Below are positions 12,315 through 25,400 of a stretch of 64,000 nt of DNA, one piece after another. Below the pieces are notes generated by a model. The model was not told where the DNA came from. It searched no databases and worked only from the letters and a program-made list of their open reading frames with translations. The translations under genes were made by a program, and so were the position numbers. Position 1 is the stretch's first letter. Every line of letters starts with the position of its first letter. The stretch lies in assembly GCA_002633025.1 (NCBI GenBank), contig NMRB01000076.1, forward strand, positions 195,924 through 259,923. Reading direction: 5' to 3'. The DNA is from Notospermus geniculatus (Eukaryota; Nemertea; Pilidiophora; Heteronemertea; Lineidae).

Positions 12315-12410
12315 GCTCTAGGAAACTTCGTCCCCGGAAAATTCGTCCCCAGAAAATTTGACGAATTTTCCTTCAGGACGAATTTTCCGGGGACGAATTT
12401 TCGTGTAACC
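12315..12410. repeat. Short inverted repeat GGAAAATTCGTCCCC
   Basis: CTTCGTCCCCGGAAAATTCG and CGAATTTTCCGGGGACGAAT face each other around a TTTGACGAATTTTCC centre, making a hairpin of about 80 bp. It is probably a small MITE; no family evidence beyond this copy. Confidence 0.5.
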
Positions 12411-12412
12411 CT

Positions 12413-12505
12413 GGCTCTTCATGTGATAGAGAAGGGGATCGATTCTGTTTGACAGAACAGGGCACTCTGGTTTCTTCCTGCTGTACATTAGATTTGCCAA
12501 ATACA
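12413..12505 (+). repeat. SINE-tail fragment (CTTCATGTGATAGAGA family)
   Basis: The segment CTCTTCATGTGATAGAGAAG, followed by CACTCTGGTTTCTTCCTGCTG and AGATTTGCCAAATA, matches the 3' body shared by the tRNA-headed repeats at 16861, 25988 and 58228. The head is missing here. Confidence 0.6.
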
Positions 12506-13408
12506 GAGATAAATGCCGTGATTGGTGCTGAACTCTCGAATCAGTGTTCTTTGGAATGAGGAACCACGACAATTGGCATATTACCACGTGAAATCCCACT
12601 TCGTGTGTTAAAAATTTTGGATTGGATTCATCTCTTGTTGCTGAGGTTTAGATATAAACGTGCGTCACAGCTGTAGCCTCTGGGACCCCCTTATCCACGA
12701 CGAAACAAAAAAATGAGTTGCCATGGTTATGTTGACATGTGCAAAGATCAAACAATGTGTTATGAAAATGTTGAATAAGTGTGTTCATCTAATATGAATG
12801 AAGTGGAGAATATGCGCTGTGAGTGGCAGCATTGGGTTTCGGTGTGTATGTGCCCTATTGATCAGCACGGGCGGGGGGGGGGGGGCTTGAATGAAGGAGG
12901 TGGTGGCTCAAGGGCGCACACGTCTGCTGCAGTCAGTATAGTGTCACAATATGGTGTATTATATTGTTATGTATTATGCTAGTAGAACAGGACATTGCGA
13001 AATGAATGCGTTCCTAACCTATTCAGTCATCTAGTGTTTTAACGAACGCAGCATGAGCAGGTGACCAAGGTGTAATACTAATAGGTGTAGGCCTAATAGA
13101 ATTCTGAAATGAATTCTACCTCCCATTGCCGACAGACACCTACATGTAGGAGCGCCCCGACACCGTGGATATGATGCCGATGCTGACAATTGCCTATCCC
13201 AATCTGAAGCGAAACTTGCTTGTTACATGTATCTCTCTACAGTGGCCTCTGTTCCATTGTTGATGATGAAAATACTGTAGTTTCACTTGTAAAGGACCAG
13301 TTTTAATTAACACATTAAGTGGCCCAGCCTCTTACAAGTGATATTAGAGTAATATCAGCATTTCATTTTTCTGACGATCTGATTTCTCTTTTGTCTTTCT
13401 CTTTGCAG

Positions 13409-13479
13409 TAATAGGAAACAATACAAAAGAACTAGATTTTTTAAAGGTGGTAAACATCTTTAGGCAAGAATGGTCAAAA
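13409..13479 (+). CDS. PROM1: Prominin exon: segment just before TM1
   Basis: The acceptor is TTTCTCTTTGCAG and the donor CAAAA|GTAAGT. With two leading bases it reads IGNNTKELDFLKVVNIF... and ends in phase 0, fitting directly onto the TM1 exon. The amphipathic segment before TM1 is poorly conserved across prominins, so the call rests on phase, distance and splice signals. No upstream exon of matching phase was identified. Confidence 0.6.
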
Positions 13480-16400
13480 GTAAGTGTGATATCGTTTATG
13501 ATGCTAGGAGTGATGATCTTGATAATTGAGCATTTAAGAATATGAATGGATTTCTGATGAAGAAGAAACCATGGATACTTGATGTCAAACTTGCTTCATC
13601 CCTTTGAGCTCTTTATCTTCTGAGAAGCAGTGAGACTCAGAAGCAGTAAGACTCAGTAATTGACTGACACAAAATGATGTGTAGAAATGTGTAATATAAT
13701 CCATGGGCAAAGAAACATGAGTAATAAAGAAAGATCTTTTGATTAATTCAGGAAGTTCTTTGAATATCAAGTTATATGACAATTTAAGTATATTGTCCTG
13801 TCATTAAGAAGTTTGAAATTAACTACTGTATATAAGTATACTTCTAAATATGTTTTGTATTGGTTTACCCTGGCATTGCCTTGACATTTTGAACCACCTT
13901 CTTCATTTATCCAGGGGTAATCAGTGATTCTCAATCTCAGTGCCTCCTCCTTTTGTCACCGAACACAAACATTGCATGGTGACGTAGGGAGCAAGCACCA
14001 GCACCACTGATTACCTCAGGATGAGAAGTTGTGCATCCTGTACTATCAGTTCACTTTTATGCTGCATTTACCAGACACCTGGAATGCGGAAGCGGTATAT
14101 GCTATGCATTTTCGCATACAACATATCGCTTCCGCATCCCGTATGCCGCATTCCGGATGTCTGGTAAATGCAGCTTTATGTTGTTTTCTTCTTCCAGTAT
14201 GTATTGCACTACCTGGGCTTCTTGATATGCTTTGGACTAGGCATTATCTTCATCATTGTGATGCCCATCGTGGGCCTATGTTTCTGCTGCTGTCGGATGT
14301 GTGGCAGGTGTGGTGCGAAGCCAAGCCCAATGGATAGTAAACATGCCAAATGTAAAAGAGTGACGTTTGGAACCCTTCTCTTCATTGTCACAACCTTTAT
14401 GCTGTAAGTATCAGGAGGTATGACTGCCCTCTAATGGAAAAAGGCATTACAAGCATCTTCACTGATGATCAGTGGGAGTATGCTTGTTTTTAGTAACAGC
14501 TCTATTGTATGCTGGAGTGTGCTTCGTTGTACAAGATGCAGCTGTTACTTTAGTCGACTGTATTCCCTCTGATCGAACGGAAATATTGCTTATCACTATT
14601 TAATGGTTGCCTGAATGGACAGATGTGACTTGATCTGCCAAAAAGTGTTTTTTTATGATGATGACATGACTGTAAAATCTTTCTCTGTGAATTATAAACA
14701 CACCCTAATCTTCAACACTACAAGTTGTTACGTGTAAATTGTTGATGAAATCGGCCAGGAGAGTCAAAAAGTTAGTGGAGAAACCATGGCAACGCCCGAG
14801 TTTTCACCACAATTGATTACATTTTCATTTCGTTGACTGTCAGAGATTGCATGGCAGTGCTGCTATGTACACACTGCAAAGATCATCGTAGTAAAATAAA
14901 TGGTTATTTAGGATTAATGGAATGTTCAGTGGGACAGCTGGATATGTTTGTTTTTAGCTCAGCTGACCAAAGGTCAGCAGAGCTAGTCAAATAACTATTC
15001 AGTGGCGTCACGCGTCAGTCCGTCACTCCAGACGTCAAAAACCCAATGGGTGAAATATGATATCTATCTCGATTCACCAAGAGATATTACCCTTCCTATC
15101 AGCTGAGCGCAAGGCCCATGGGCCTCTTGTTAGAATGAAATATTGGTTTGTTGTATGGGAGCGTGGTGGTGGCGGTGCACAGTGGTTGACTGTTGGACTT
15201 GGGAACACTTCAGGTCACGGGTTTGATTCCCAGCCAAGTCACCACTTTCAGGGTTTCCGCCAGAGGGTAAAATGGGTAAAATTCCATACCCTTAAATTTT
15301 TCCAGGGTACGGATCCGTACCCTCAAGTCAAAAACGTTCGTTGGGTAGGCCTAGGCCTATTAAACCATTTTTCCATGAAATGATATCACCAGCACGGGGA
15401 TTTTATGCTTCAAAATGGGCCTAAAATGGCGCCAAACATCGTTTGAAACCTTTTAAAAAATCAACAACAAAAATTTCAAAAAAAATTTTTTTTGAAAAAA
15501 AATTTTTTCAAAAAAATTTTGTTCAAAAATTTTGTTGTCTGTACCCTCGTTTTTTTCTGGCGGAAACCCTGACTTTGTATAATCTCAACTGGTTTGAACA
15601 GAAAGGATCAAGTGATGACTGAATTAGCTGACTTCTTGAGTCCCCAGAAAGCTTCCGGGACAGTCTTGGGTACTCTAAACCGTGAAATTTTCACGTGCGT
15701 TTTATTTTAGCGATTTTTGCGGTCATGGGCCAAAACGCGAACTTGAACAGCGCGAAAATACAAACCCTTATGCATTTTCCATTGAATTATGAAGGTAAAC
15801 GTGGAAATTAGTCTTCGCGGTTTTCAAAAATGATAAATTCGCCAACTTTTAGCGTCGCCAAAATTTCATGCTTTACAGTATTGTGTGAACTGCTTTGAGA
15901 CTGTATTAAGCCTAGTTCACACTGCAGGTGTGTTGTGATGCGAAATTTTTCGCGCCTGATTGTTTCCACTGTTAAAGCCTATAGCTGTTCACACTTGCGG
16001 TACAACGCGATGCGGTAAGAAGGCTGTAATCCTTTGTTCAGACCACGCCGTGCCTGCAGTGTGAACCAGGCTTTACTGTGGTCTGTGCTAAACTTCATGT
16101 TAAAAGAAGGATGTGTTGAGAAGAGCTGATGTAGCTTGCTATAAAAATTAGACTGTAATCGAGCAGCGAGCAATTTTACGAACAGTAAATTGCTCTCATC
16201 TTTCTATTAGTTGTATTTACTAAGATAACATAATTGTTTATAGTGAATATAGAACCATTGAACATATTAACTACATCATGAATGGTTATTGCGGTCGGCA
16301 GTTGCCTGGCGTGTGTCATTCTAATGATCGCCAAGATGCCTACGTACATTTCATGTGCAAAACCTCACCGATCTTAATGCTCTGAGTTACGAAGACGAAA

Positions 16401-19400
16401 TTGACTGCGTCAATCAATAATGCTGGAGGGGAAAGAGGGATGCTGTCAGTGATACAGACTAGAGGCCTGTATCCAATCGTTTCTCCTGCATTGCTGGTTG
16501 TAAAAAGGAGTTGGGAGCTCTAGTGCCAAGTACATTTGTACAGCATCATCTATACACGTACCGGTATATCAGAGCATCATCTATACATGTAGACTAGCAT
16601 CATCTATACATGTAGACTAGCATCATCTATACATGTAGACGAGCATCATCTATACATGTACCTAGACGAATTGGTCAATTTGATGTAATGTAGGAGCAAA
16701 ATGGAGCCACCACGAAAAGGCTTGCCTGGCGATTACTTGAGGAGTGGTGTGACTGTTCATGGGAACCTTAATCCCTGGTGTAGCAGATCATGCTGCTGTT
16801 TCTGATTTGTTATTCTAGAAGTCAGCATTTCTGGTTCAATCAGTCCTCACTCATACCCAATCTTCATGTGATAGAGAGGGTGACTGTCTTCCACTGTGCC
16901 TATTTCTTTCTGATATAGTCTGGTTTCCTCCCGCTGAATGTAAATTCACCTCATCATATGCCATATTTGGCTCTTAGTCTTAGCTCCTAAATCAATATCA
17001 ATAGACGATTCTGAAATTCACAGAACTCCGCACTTCCGCCGAAATCTCAACCACAACCTCGATCTGAAACCGGGTGACATGACGCAATCCACGATTCAGC
17101 TATGGTTGACTCTGACGCAGTGTCGTTGAAGTCACTGTCGTGGGGTTGTCTGCATCACGCCATTGAGTTTATGGTTGAGATTTCGGCGGAAGTGCCCAGA
17201 TCTTTGTCGTTTACGTCAATTTCAGAATGGTCTATGCCAGTGGTCAAATTCTAAGGTGTTCTGTTTTCCTTTTCAGTGCAGCGACTGTGTGTGCTTTCGT
17301 CACCAATGATCTCATCCATAAGCAGACATCAGATGAGCAGAAAGGTTTTGTAGGAAGTGTCATCAATAGTATCCAGAATGTAGAGACGTACGTCCAAGAC
17401 TCGGCAAGAGTAAGTTGATTATGTTATCAAAGGAAGTGTTACGGCGCTCCTCCACGCGAGTTTTCTCACTTATGTTGGCACGCTATGGTAACTCAGCCAT
17501 AGAAAGCTATGGGCAGTTGTTGTGTCGCTGGTGAAGGCATGAAAAGTAAGGAGACCAGTTGCCCATTGAGAGCCAGATTGTGGAAAATCCATCTCATTCA
17601 TCAGACAGCTGGAAATCTGTCGAGATCATTTGGCTTGATTGACCTTGACTAGGTTCACCTTTGATTGTCCTCACAAGTTGTCTAGATTTTCTCTCCTGTT
17701 TCAGGAACTGAAAACAACGGTGCTGAATAAATTTGATGGTACAAAAGATAAAATAATCGCTGATTTTCAGAGTGAGTATGAACGTGTGAATGGCAAATTG
17801 AACATCCTGAGAAAATCAGGTCTTTTGCAGTCCCAACTCTGAGAGATATCCAAAATACAGCACAAAAAACGACACACAAAATGACAAGTATATCGTCTCC
17901 GTCTCCTCAACTGTGAGAGAAGGAGCAATTGCATCGTCCCTGATGATTCAGGGTGGTTAAAAACTGCTTGTTTTCATTCAGTTGCTGAATTCTTCAGTTT
18001 GTAAGTCCTGTGACTCCACTCAAAGTACAACAGCTTGGAATCTGCTTACTTTGGTTGATTTATGTATGAAGTACATCCTTAGCATTTGGCACTTATTCAT
18101 CACGTCCTGTTTCCTTTCAGATATAGCAAAAAAAGTCCAAACGCAAATAGGCGAGCTCACCCAGGCTGGGCCGTTACTAGACAACGCCACGAAGCTGGCA
18201 GAAGGTAAGGGCTGTCCCGTGAACCCTCAGTTTACCGAACTTCTGTTAAAGAAGACACCAGCGCCTCCGCAACATTTTATACGATCTGTGACCTGGTTTG
18301 AAACTGGTGTTGTTTATTACCACTATTAGTGAGGGGCAGTTGAAAATACAATGACAAGTGCTGGTATAACTAACAGCACCAGTGATTCAATGTATTACAT
18401 TTGGAGGGGTTTGTGAGGAAACTGTAGTGTTTTCTGAAATCTTCACTTGGAGGAGCTGATGAAGGTATTCTCATTCATTACAGTGACTTTACGACATGGT
18501 CAGTATTGTCTGTTTCAAATTCATCGAATTGTAATATAAAAATTGTCACGGCACAGCAGCAGAATTCCATAATACGTTCAGGACAGTTGAACTGAACCTG
18601 AAAATAAGGGGTTGGGTGGGAACCATGATTACTTAATTTCAGTGGAATGATCAGAACTTAGGTTGCAATAGAGAATTCTCAAATTTGCAGATCTGCGCAC
18701 TTCCGCCGAAATCGCTACCACAACCTCGATCTGAAACCAGCTGACGTGACGCCATCCATGATTCAGCAATGGTCGACTCTGACGCAGCGTTGTCGAAGTC
18801 ACTGTCGTGGGGTTCTCTGTGTCACGTCATTCAGTTTCAGACTGAGGTTATGGTTGTGATTTTGGTGGAAGTGCACAGATCTTTCTCGTCTACGTCAATT
18901 TGAGAATTATCTATTGTCAAGCACAAAATAAGTTCTTTTGACAGTTTGTCAGGTGTCTTTCAGAACCTGTTTTCAGGCTTCAGAATATCAGTGGATGAAA
19001 CGATAATATGCCATAGCTGCAATCTGCATGTATGAACTATTCACTAGGCACAATATACTGCATGTGCTCATGTGATGCCACAACCATAGCATATGGCTGC
19101 GGAGAGAGTGTACTCCTAAGCTTGATGTCAATCTGCCAAGGTGTGTCTTCAATGAGTGTATTGTAAGTCCTGTGACTCCACTCAAAGTACAACAGCTTGG
19201 AATCTGCTTACTTTGGTTGATTTATGTATGAAGTACATCCTTAGCATTTGGAACTTATTCTTTGTGTCCTGTTTCCTTTCAGATATAGCAAAAAAAGTCC
19301 AAACGCAAATAGGCGAGCTCACCCAGGCTGGGCCGTTACTAGACAACGCCACGAAGCTGGCAGAAGGTAAGGGCTGTCCCATGAACCCTCATTTTACTGA

Positions 19401-22400
19401 ACATCTGCTAAAGAAGACACCAGCGCCTCTAGACTGGTACCCGATCTTCTGGGCAGCTTGCATTCGAAGACCGGTGAAAGCAAATGATCTACGGCGGATT
19501 CCCGACGAGTGACGTCATTCTACAGCTCCAAGAGCAATAGACCGACGCCGAGCTAAATATGCATTTGCTTGCGTCTGTCCTAGTATTTTTAATCAGGACA
19601 GTGTTCGGTCTACAGCGCCTCCGCAACATTTTATACGATCTGTCACCTGGTTTAAAACTGGTGTTGTTCATTACCACTAGCAGTTAGGGGCAGTTGAAAA
19701 TGACAATGACGAGTGCTGGTATAACAGCACCAGTGATTCGATGTGTTACATTTGGAGGGGTTTGTGAGGAAACTGTAGTGTTTTCTGAAATCTTCACTTG
19801 GAGGAGCTGATGAAGGTATTCTCATTCATTACAGTGACTTTACGACATGGTCAGTATTGTCTGTTTCAAATTCATCGAATTGTAATATAAAAATTGTCAC
19901 AGCACAGCAGCAAAATCCCATAATACGTTCAGGACAATTGAACCGAGCCTGAAAATAAGGGGTTGGTTGGGAACCATGATTAGTTATTTTCAGTGGAATG
20001 ATCAGAACTTAGGTTGCAATAGACAATTCTCAAATTTGCAGATCTGCGCACTTCCGCCGAAATCGCTACCACAACCTCGATCTGAAACCAGCTGACGTGA
20101 CGCCATCCATGATTCTGCAATGGTCGACTCTGACGCAATGTTGTCGAAGTCACTGTTGTGGGGTTCTCTGCGTCACGTCATTCAGTTTCAGACCGAGGTT
20201 ATGGTTGCGATTTTGGCAGAAGTGCACAGATCTTTCTCATTTACGTCAATTTGAGAATTATCTATTGTCCAGCACAAAATAAGTTCTTTCGACACTTTGT
20301 AATGTCAGGTGTCTTTCAGAACCTGTTTTCAGGCTTCAGAATATCAGTGGATGAAACGATAATATGCCATAGCTGCAATCTGCATGTATGAACTATTCAC
20401 TTAGCACAATATACTGCATGTGCTCATGTGATGCCACAACCATAGCGTATGGCTGCGGAGAGAGTGTACTCCTAAGCTTGATGTCAGTCTGCCAAGGCGT
20501 GTCTTCAGTGAGTGTGAGTGTGGGTGTGGGTGTATTGGGGGTGGGGAGGTGGAGGGGGTACATTTCAAGACGATCAGATATTCTTCAGCAAGTGAACGTG
20601 TGCATATGTGTGTGGGGGGGGGGGGGGGGATGCCTTCATCAGGTATGTGTGTGGGAGGGATGTTGACTCGCTTCTTTGCACCAAGTGCATTTTGAGACAT
20701 TCGGATCAAGATAAACATACCTAGGTGTGACCAAACATTTGATCCGACGCTCTGATTTGGCTGCTTTGACCTTTATACGCATCTTGTGCATTTGCCACTC
20801 GCATGCCAATTTCAGGACTTAATTAATTGATTGAGTGCATGATTTGCCTTTAATTATAGGGTGAAATCCTAAGCTTTTAGTTGAAATGGGAATTAACAAG
20901 GGTTTTCCAATACTAGGCCTACTTGAATGATTGATAGTCCCCTTGACTTATACTGACTAGGTTTCATTAGTGAGTGTCATTTGAAGATGTGATGGGGTTC
21001 TATATACTGTAAGGCTTGAAACACTTTGTCCGATTGGCTGATTAGCCTTGTGTTCCCTGTTGATATTCAGTAAAGCTCCAATCAGGTGGTCCATAACAAA
21101 GTGTGCATATTCGTTTCCTTTCAGATGTAACCACCCTCAGGAAAGCTTTACAGCTAACACAGAATTTGACTGAACAACTCAAGACAGATTCTCAGGCTCT
21201 GAAAGGAGAGCTCAAAACGATACGAGGGGATATTGATAAAGCTTTGTCTGGTTGCACCACCCAAAAGTGTTTATCAATAAAAGGTACCACTGTTGACCTG
21301 AAACTCAACATGAACTTTTCAAAGGTACGTAAATGATTGTCAGTCACTTCCTCACTTGCTCAGTGAATGATTACAAATGTCTTGTTTTGGTTACCAGTAA
21401 CTGCTCGAAATATTGATCAGTCCTCTTACAATGTTCTGTGTTGGCCTTGCATCCTTTAGTATCTTGTGATTTTGAATTTGTTTCAAAATTTGTTGGTCTT
21501 ATGACCATCAGTTTTCCTTTCGTTTTTTTTTCTTCCTTGTGAAGCTCAAGTCATGAAGCTTTGACCCTGGATTTATCTGCTACCTTACCAGACTTCAGTA
21601 TTTTTGTTACGTCCTGTATTTCTGTATTTTGTCAATTACTTTTTATGACATTCTTTGTTCTGTTACAGGTTGATGAAGCGGTGAGTCTTAGTAGGCTGAC
21701 ACACCTATCTCACCATACCCCTTTCTAACCATCACAACCTTTTGTTTGATTGCTGCTGCATTTTCTTGCTTGAAAGAGAGAGAATTTGATTGGATGCTTC
21801 CTCAGTGCGTGGCATGGAAGGAGCAAATCATATCCGTGGTCTCTTGGTAAACGTATTGGCATACCAGACAGGAGATCCCTGATTGTGGTGTCAGGGTGGC
21901 ACAGTGGAAACATCTGCACCTACTACCAAAGAGGTCATGGGTTCAGTCCCCAGGCAGACCAGTGCTTCCCAAGAAAAATATGTTACAGATCATCTCTCAT
22001 GTTCAAGCAAGAAAATTCAGAATAAACCTAACCACCCCTAACGTCTGCTAATGTTTAATCCAATCTGCGGCCAATTTTCATCAGTTCAGTCCATCTGAAA
22101 AGATGAATGAATCCTAAGGACCATTCTACAGGGTGTACCAAAAAAGTGTCCCCGATAGGCCTTTGAATCCAGCAAAGACTAATTTTAAAAACTTTACGGA
22201 TTTCGCTGGTTTCTCCCAAGGGACTGTTGATGATTTCAAATGAAGTGTCAGGGTACTCAACTGATTTGGATATGTATCCCATCCTTTTTGTTTCTCCTCC
22301 TAAAATATGGTTATACAGATATGGTCCTTAAGATTCGGCCAGCATTCTAACTCACAATCTCAGCCAACATTCTAACTCACAGTCTCAGATTCTATGACAG

Positions 22401-25400
22401 TCTCTTCGAAGGTGTTGTGATGCAATTACCAATGCAGTTGGATGTACAGATCCTTCAATGTTTAGAGTTGATTTTGGTTGTGTTGATTTCTTGGACGGTC
22501 TGAGGATTTGCACAAGTCCCAGCCATGGAAAATTTCCATCATAAATGCTGGGACTTATGCCTCATTTTCACATGGAATTTTAACAACTCTAATCTTTTGT
22601 TGAAATATGTCTGAGGAGGGTTCTAATATGGCTTCAGGCTTGGTGATGGTAAGCATGCTCCTGCTCGGTCATATTTTCTGGTCCTGGGACATTACCAATC
22701 AGGCTTACCATTGGTGTGGTATCCACAACTTTCAGTCTAAGATGTGGCTGTAAATATGAGATGCAGCATGTTATAAAACACCACGCTTTGAAAGCGGCTT
22801 AAACAGTTTAGATCAAAGGTGCTGTCTACAAAAAATCGTAGCGATAGAAGTGTAGGAAAGATTTCACACAAACTGATTTCGAAATTTGGCATGGGTTTCT
22901 GTTTTATCTGAACAAGTAGCCTACCAGATGTGTGGTGTTGGCATCACGATGCATGCAAGTTCACCAAGCACATCTGTATATATGTACAGAATCATTGTCA
23001 TGATCATACCCACAGTTTTCATGTCTGGTTTGTGGGTGGTGCATTATGGGTAATTTGTTTTGCTTTGAGCATCCAAACGGTGAAAATTTGTGAAAATCTC
23101 AATGTTAGGAATTATTTTTGCTACCCATCAGGTGTTTTGTTGGATAAAGTAGGCTATCGACAAATCTGNNNNNNNNNNNNNNNNNNNNNNNNNNNNNNNN
23201 NNNNNNNNNNNNNNNNNNNNNNNNNNNNNNNNNNNNNNNNNNNNNNNNNNNNNNNNNNNNNNNNNNNNNNNNNNNNNNNNNNNNNNNNNNNNNNNNNNNN
23301 NNNNNNNNNNNNNNNNNNNNNNNNNNNNNNNNNNNNNNNNNNNNNNNNNNNNNNNNNNNNNNNNNNNNNNNNNNNNGCCTATAATAAGATATCTGCTAAA
23401 ATCACAAAGGATGTGCAGTCATACATAAATGGTAAGTCACTGCCTATCTAACTGCCAAAATTTGTCGAATTTCTGAAAGTTGCTTTCAGATACACAAGAA
23501 ATCAAAGATTTTGTTCTGACAGCAGCTTTTGTTTACTTGCAGAATCCGAGAAGGCCATCAGAGACATCAGAGGAACAATAGAGAAAGAGCTGACCAAACT
23601 ATCAGACTTTCTAAGTGACGTAAGTTGCTTCATCTCAGCCACTCTAAAGCAAAGTCATTGGTGTCTTCTCAAAACATCCTTTGCCTCAGGAGGAAAAATT
23701 GCATCGAGATTGAATTAGCCACGTATGGCCAGGTGTGTGGTCTTGCGTGACAGAATGTGATTTCACCGTTTACTCTAATGTTATGCTTTCATTACAGTCA
23801 GTTAAGGAGTTGGGCAAGGCGAGAGCCACGGTAAAAGATATCCAACCTTCTGTGAAAAAGTATGGAAACTATGTGTAAGTGATGACAATAATAAATAGGA
23901 AGTCAACTTCCAGAACTTAGCAAATTTTCAACCCCAACCGGGGTCTTCTTCAGGCTGGCACTTTTCCACACTAGGTTTCAGAAATCTAGTGTGGAAAAGT
24001 GCCAGCCTGAAGAAGACCCCGGTTGGGGTCAAAAATTTGCTAAGTTCTGGAAGTTGACTTCCTATTTATTATTATACGTTGTGTTGACTTTTGTGCGTCT
24101 TCTCTCTTTGTAAGTGATGACAGTAACTTCTATGATATGTTTGGTGGTACAGTTGCTTTAGTCAGTTTCATGAGAATCCCAATCAGTTTCTAAGAACCTG
24201 GATGTTGTTTTCCCCACGCTTAGCTCTAGGGTTAGTCCTACTGAAAGAGTAATGGTGAATCGCCCATTGAGAGCAAGCTGAGAAAACCCTCAGTGAACAC
24301 CGTCTGCTGCTGCTCCTGTTTAATTTTAACTTCACTCTTCCAGAATGTTTGGTGGAATTGGTCTTAGCTGTGTACTACTTCTTGTTGTTCTCCTCAACTA
24401 CCTCGGTTTGATGTTTGGAGCTTGCGGTGAGAGACCTTATGAGGACAAGCGGGCCTGTAACAAAGGAGTAGGGGCAAACTTCCTCATGGCGTGAGTAGGA
24501 TTTTAGTTCTATGAGATTGCTTGTTACAGCTGTTGGTCATGCCCCTCAGTCTGTTGGAAGTCCATAAATAAATAACGCACATCTTACAGCAGGCAACTGC
24601 AGTAGTGAATATCTTGACCTTGTTTCATGATCACTGACACAGGCCAAACAAGTGTTTGACCTGCATGTTGGAACTTCGATATTAGATCTTACAAAAGAAT
24701 AATTATGCAGGTCAGCCATAAGACACTCCACATTCTAAAAGCTTGAGTTATCTGAACAGATGTGATCTTGTCAACTGATACGTTGGATGGAGGGGTCCAG
24801 GGACGTAGGTCAGGGACTAATCATTGTAATAATAACTTCCATTTCAGTGGTGTTGGCTTCATATTCATCTTCTGCGTTCTCCTGATGTTCTTGACTATGA
24901 TACTGTTCATCGTTGGTGGACCCTTGGAGACTGAAGTGTGTAGACATTTGGTTGACCCTCTGAACAGCAAGCAGATTGAGGTAGGCCACATTTTCTCTTG
25001 GATCCCTTACAACACCAGTATGATGGTATTTGGAACTTGGCTAGGCCTGTAAAATTCACTTATTACTACATGTATATTGCATCATGCTCGTTCACATCAC
25101 ATTTTGCAGTTTACTTTGCCATTAGTCCACATGGAAATCCCATCTGTCTATATTGACCCAATATTTCAACACCTTGCTTTCAGCAACTTGACGAGATTAT
25201 CAATATCGGAGAATATGCTTATCCCAAGAGTGCAAAAGTCCAGCTTAGCATACAGGAAGTTCTCCAGTGAGTACCAAATCTTACAAAATGTCGTGTTTAT
25301 TACTGTGAACTTTGATACTGAACAGATTTTCTGGAAGATTCTCTGATGTTCCAGTAATTGTAGTGTCAACAGTTTTTCTGAAAGATTCTTTTCTGATGTT

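Larger units (their letters stand above)
18000..19161 (+). repeat. 1.16-kb tandem segmental duplication, copy 1 (contains an exon)
   Basis: Sequence from TGTAAGTCCTGTGACTCC through GGTGTGTCTTCAATGAGTG is repeated directly at 19162-20516 with a few percent divergence. The copies have equal length once a 184-bp insertion and its duplicated target are removed from copy 2. Both carry the 84-bp prominin exon and one TA-flanked MITE. Confidence 0.93.
19162..20516 (+). repeat. 1.16-kb tandem segmental duplication, copy 2
   Basis: It repeats 18000-19161. It differs by scattered substitutions and by an insertion at 19429-19612. It ends at GCGTGTCTTCAGTGAGTG, after which a TGTGGG-rich stretch is unique. 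The exon within is unchanged. Confidence 0.93.

Noticed and set aside
13239-13290. Possible exon upstream of 13409 (GLCSIVDDENTVVSL between CTACAG and GTAAAG)
   Set aside because: No resemblance to prominin N-termini, a weak donor, and too short to distinguish from chance.
20614-20630. G-run as a quadruplex regulatory element
   Set aside because: Single homopolymer runs here and at 12870, 29028 and 46324 are more simply explained by slippage or assembly trouble; nothing ties them to regulation.
22930-23451. Long open frame running through the N gap
   Set aside because: It is open only because Ns are not read as stops. Just the part from 23377 has a donor and homology.
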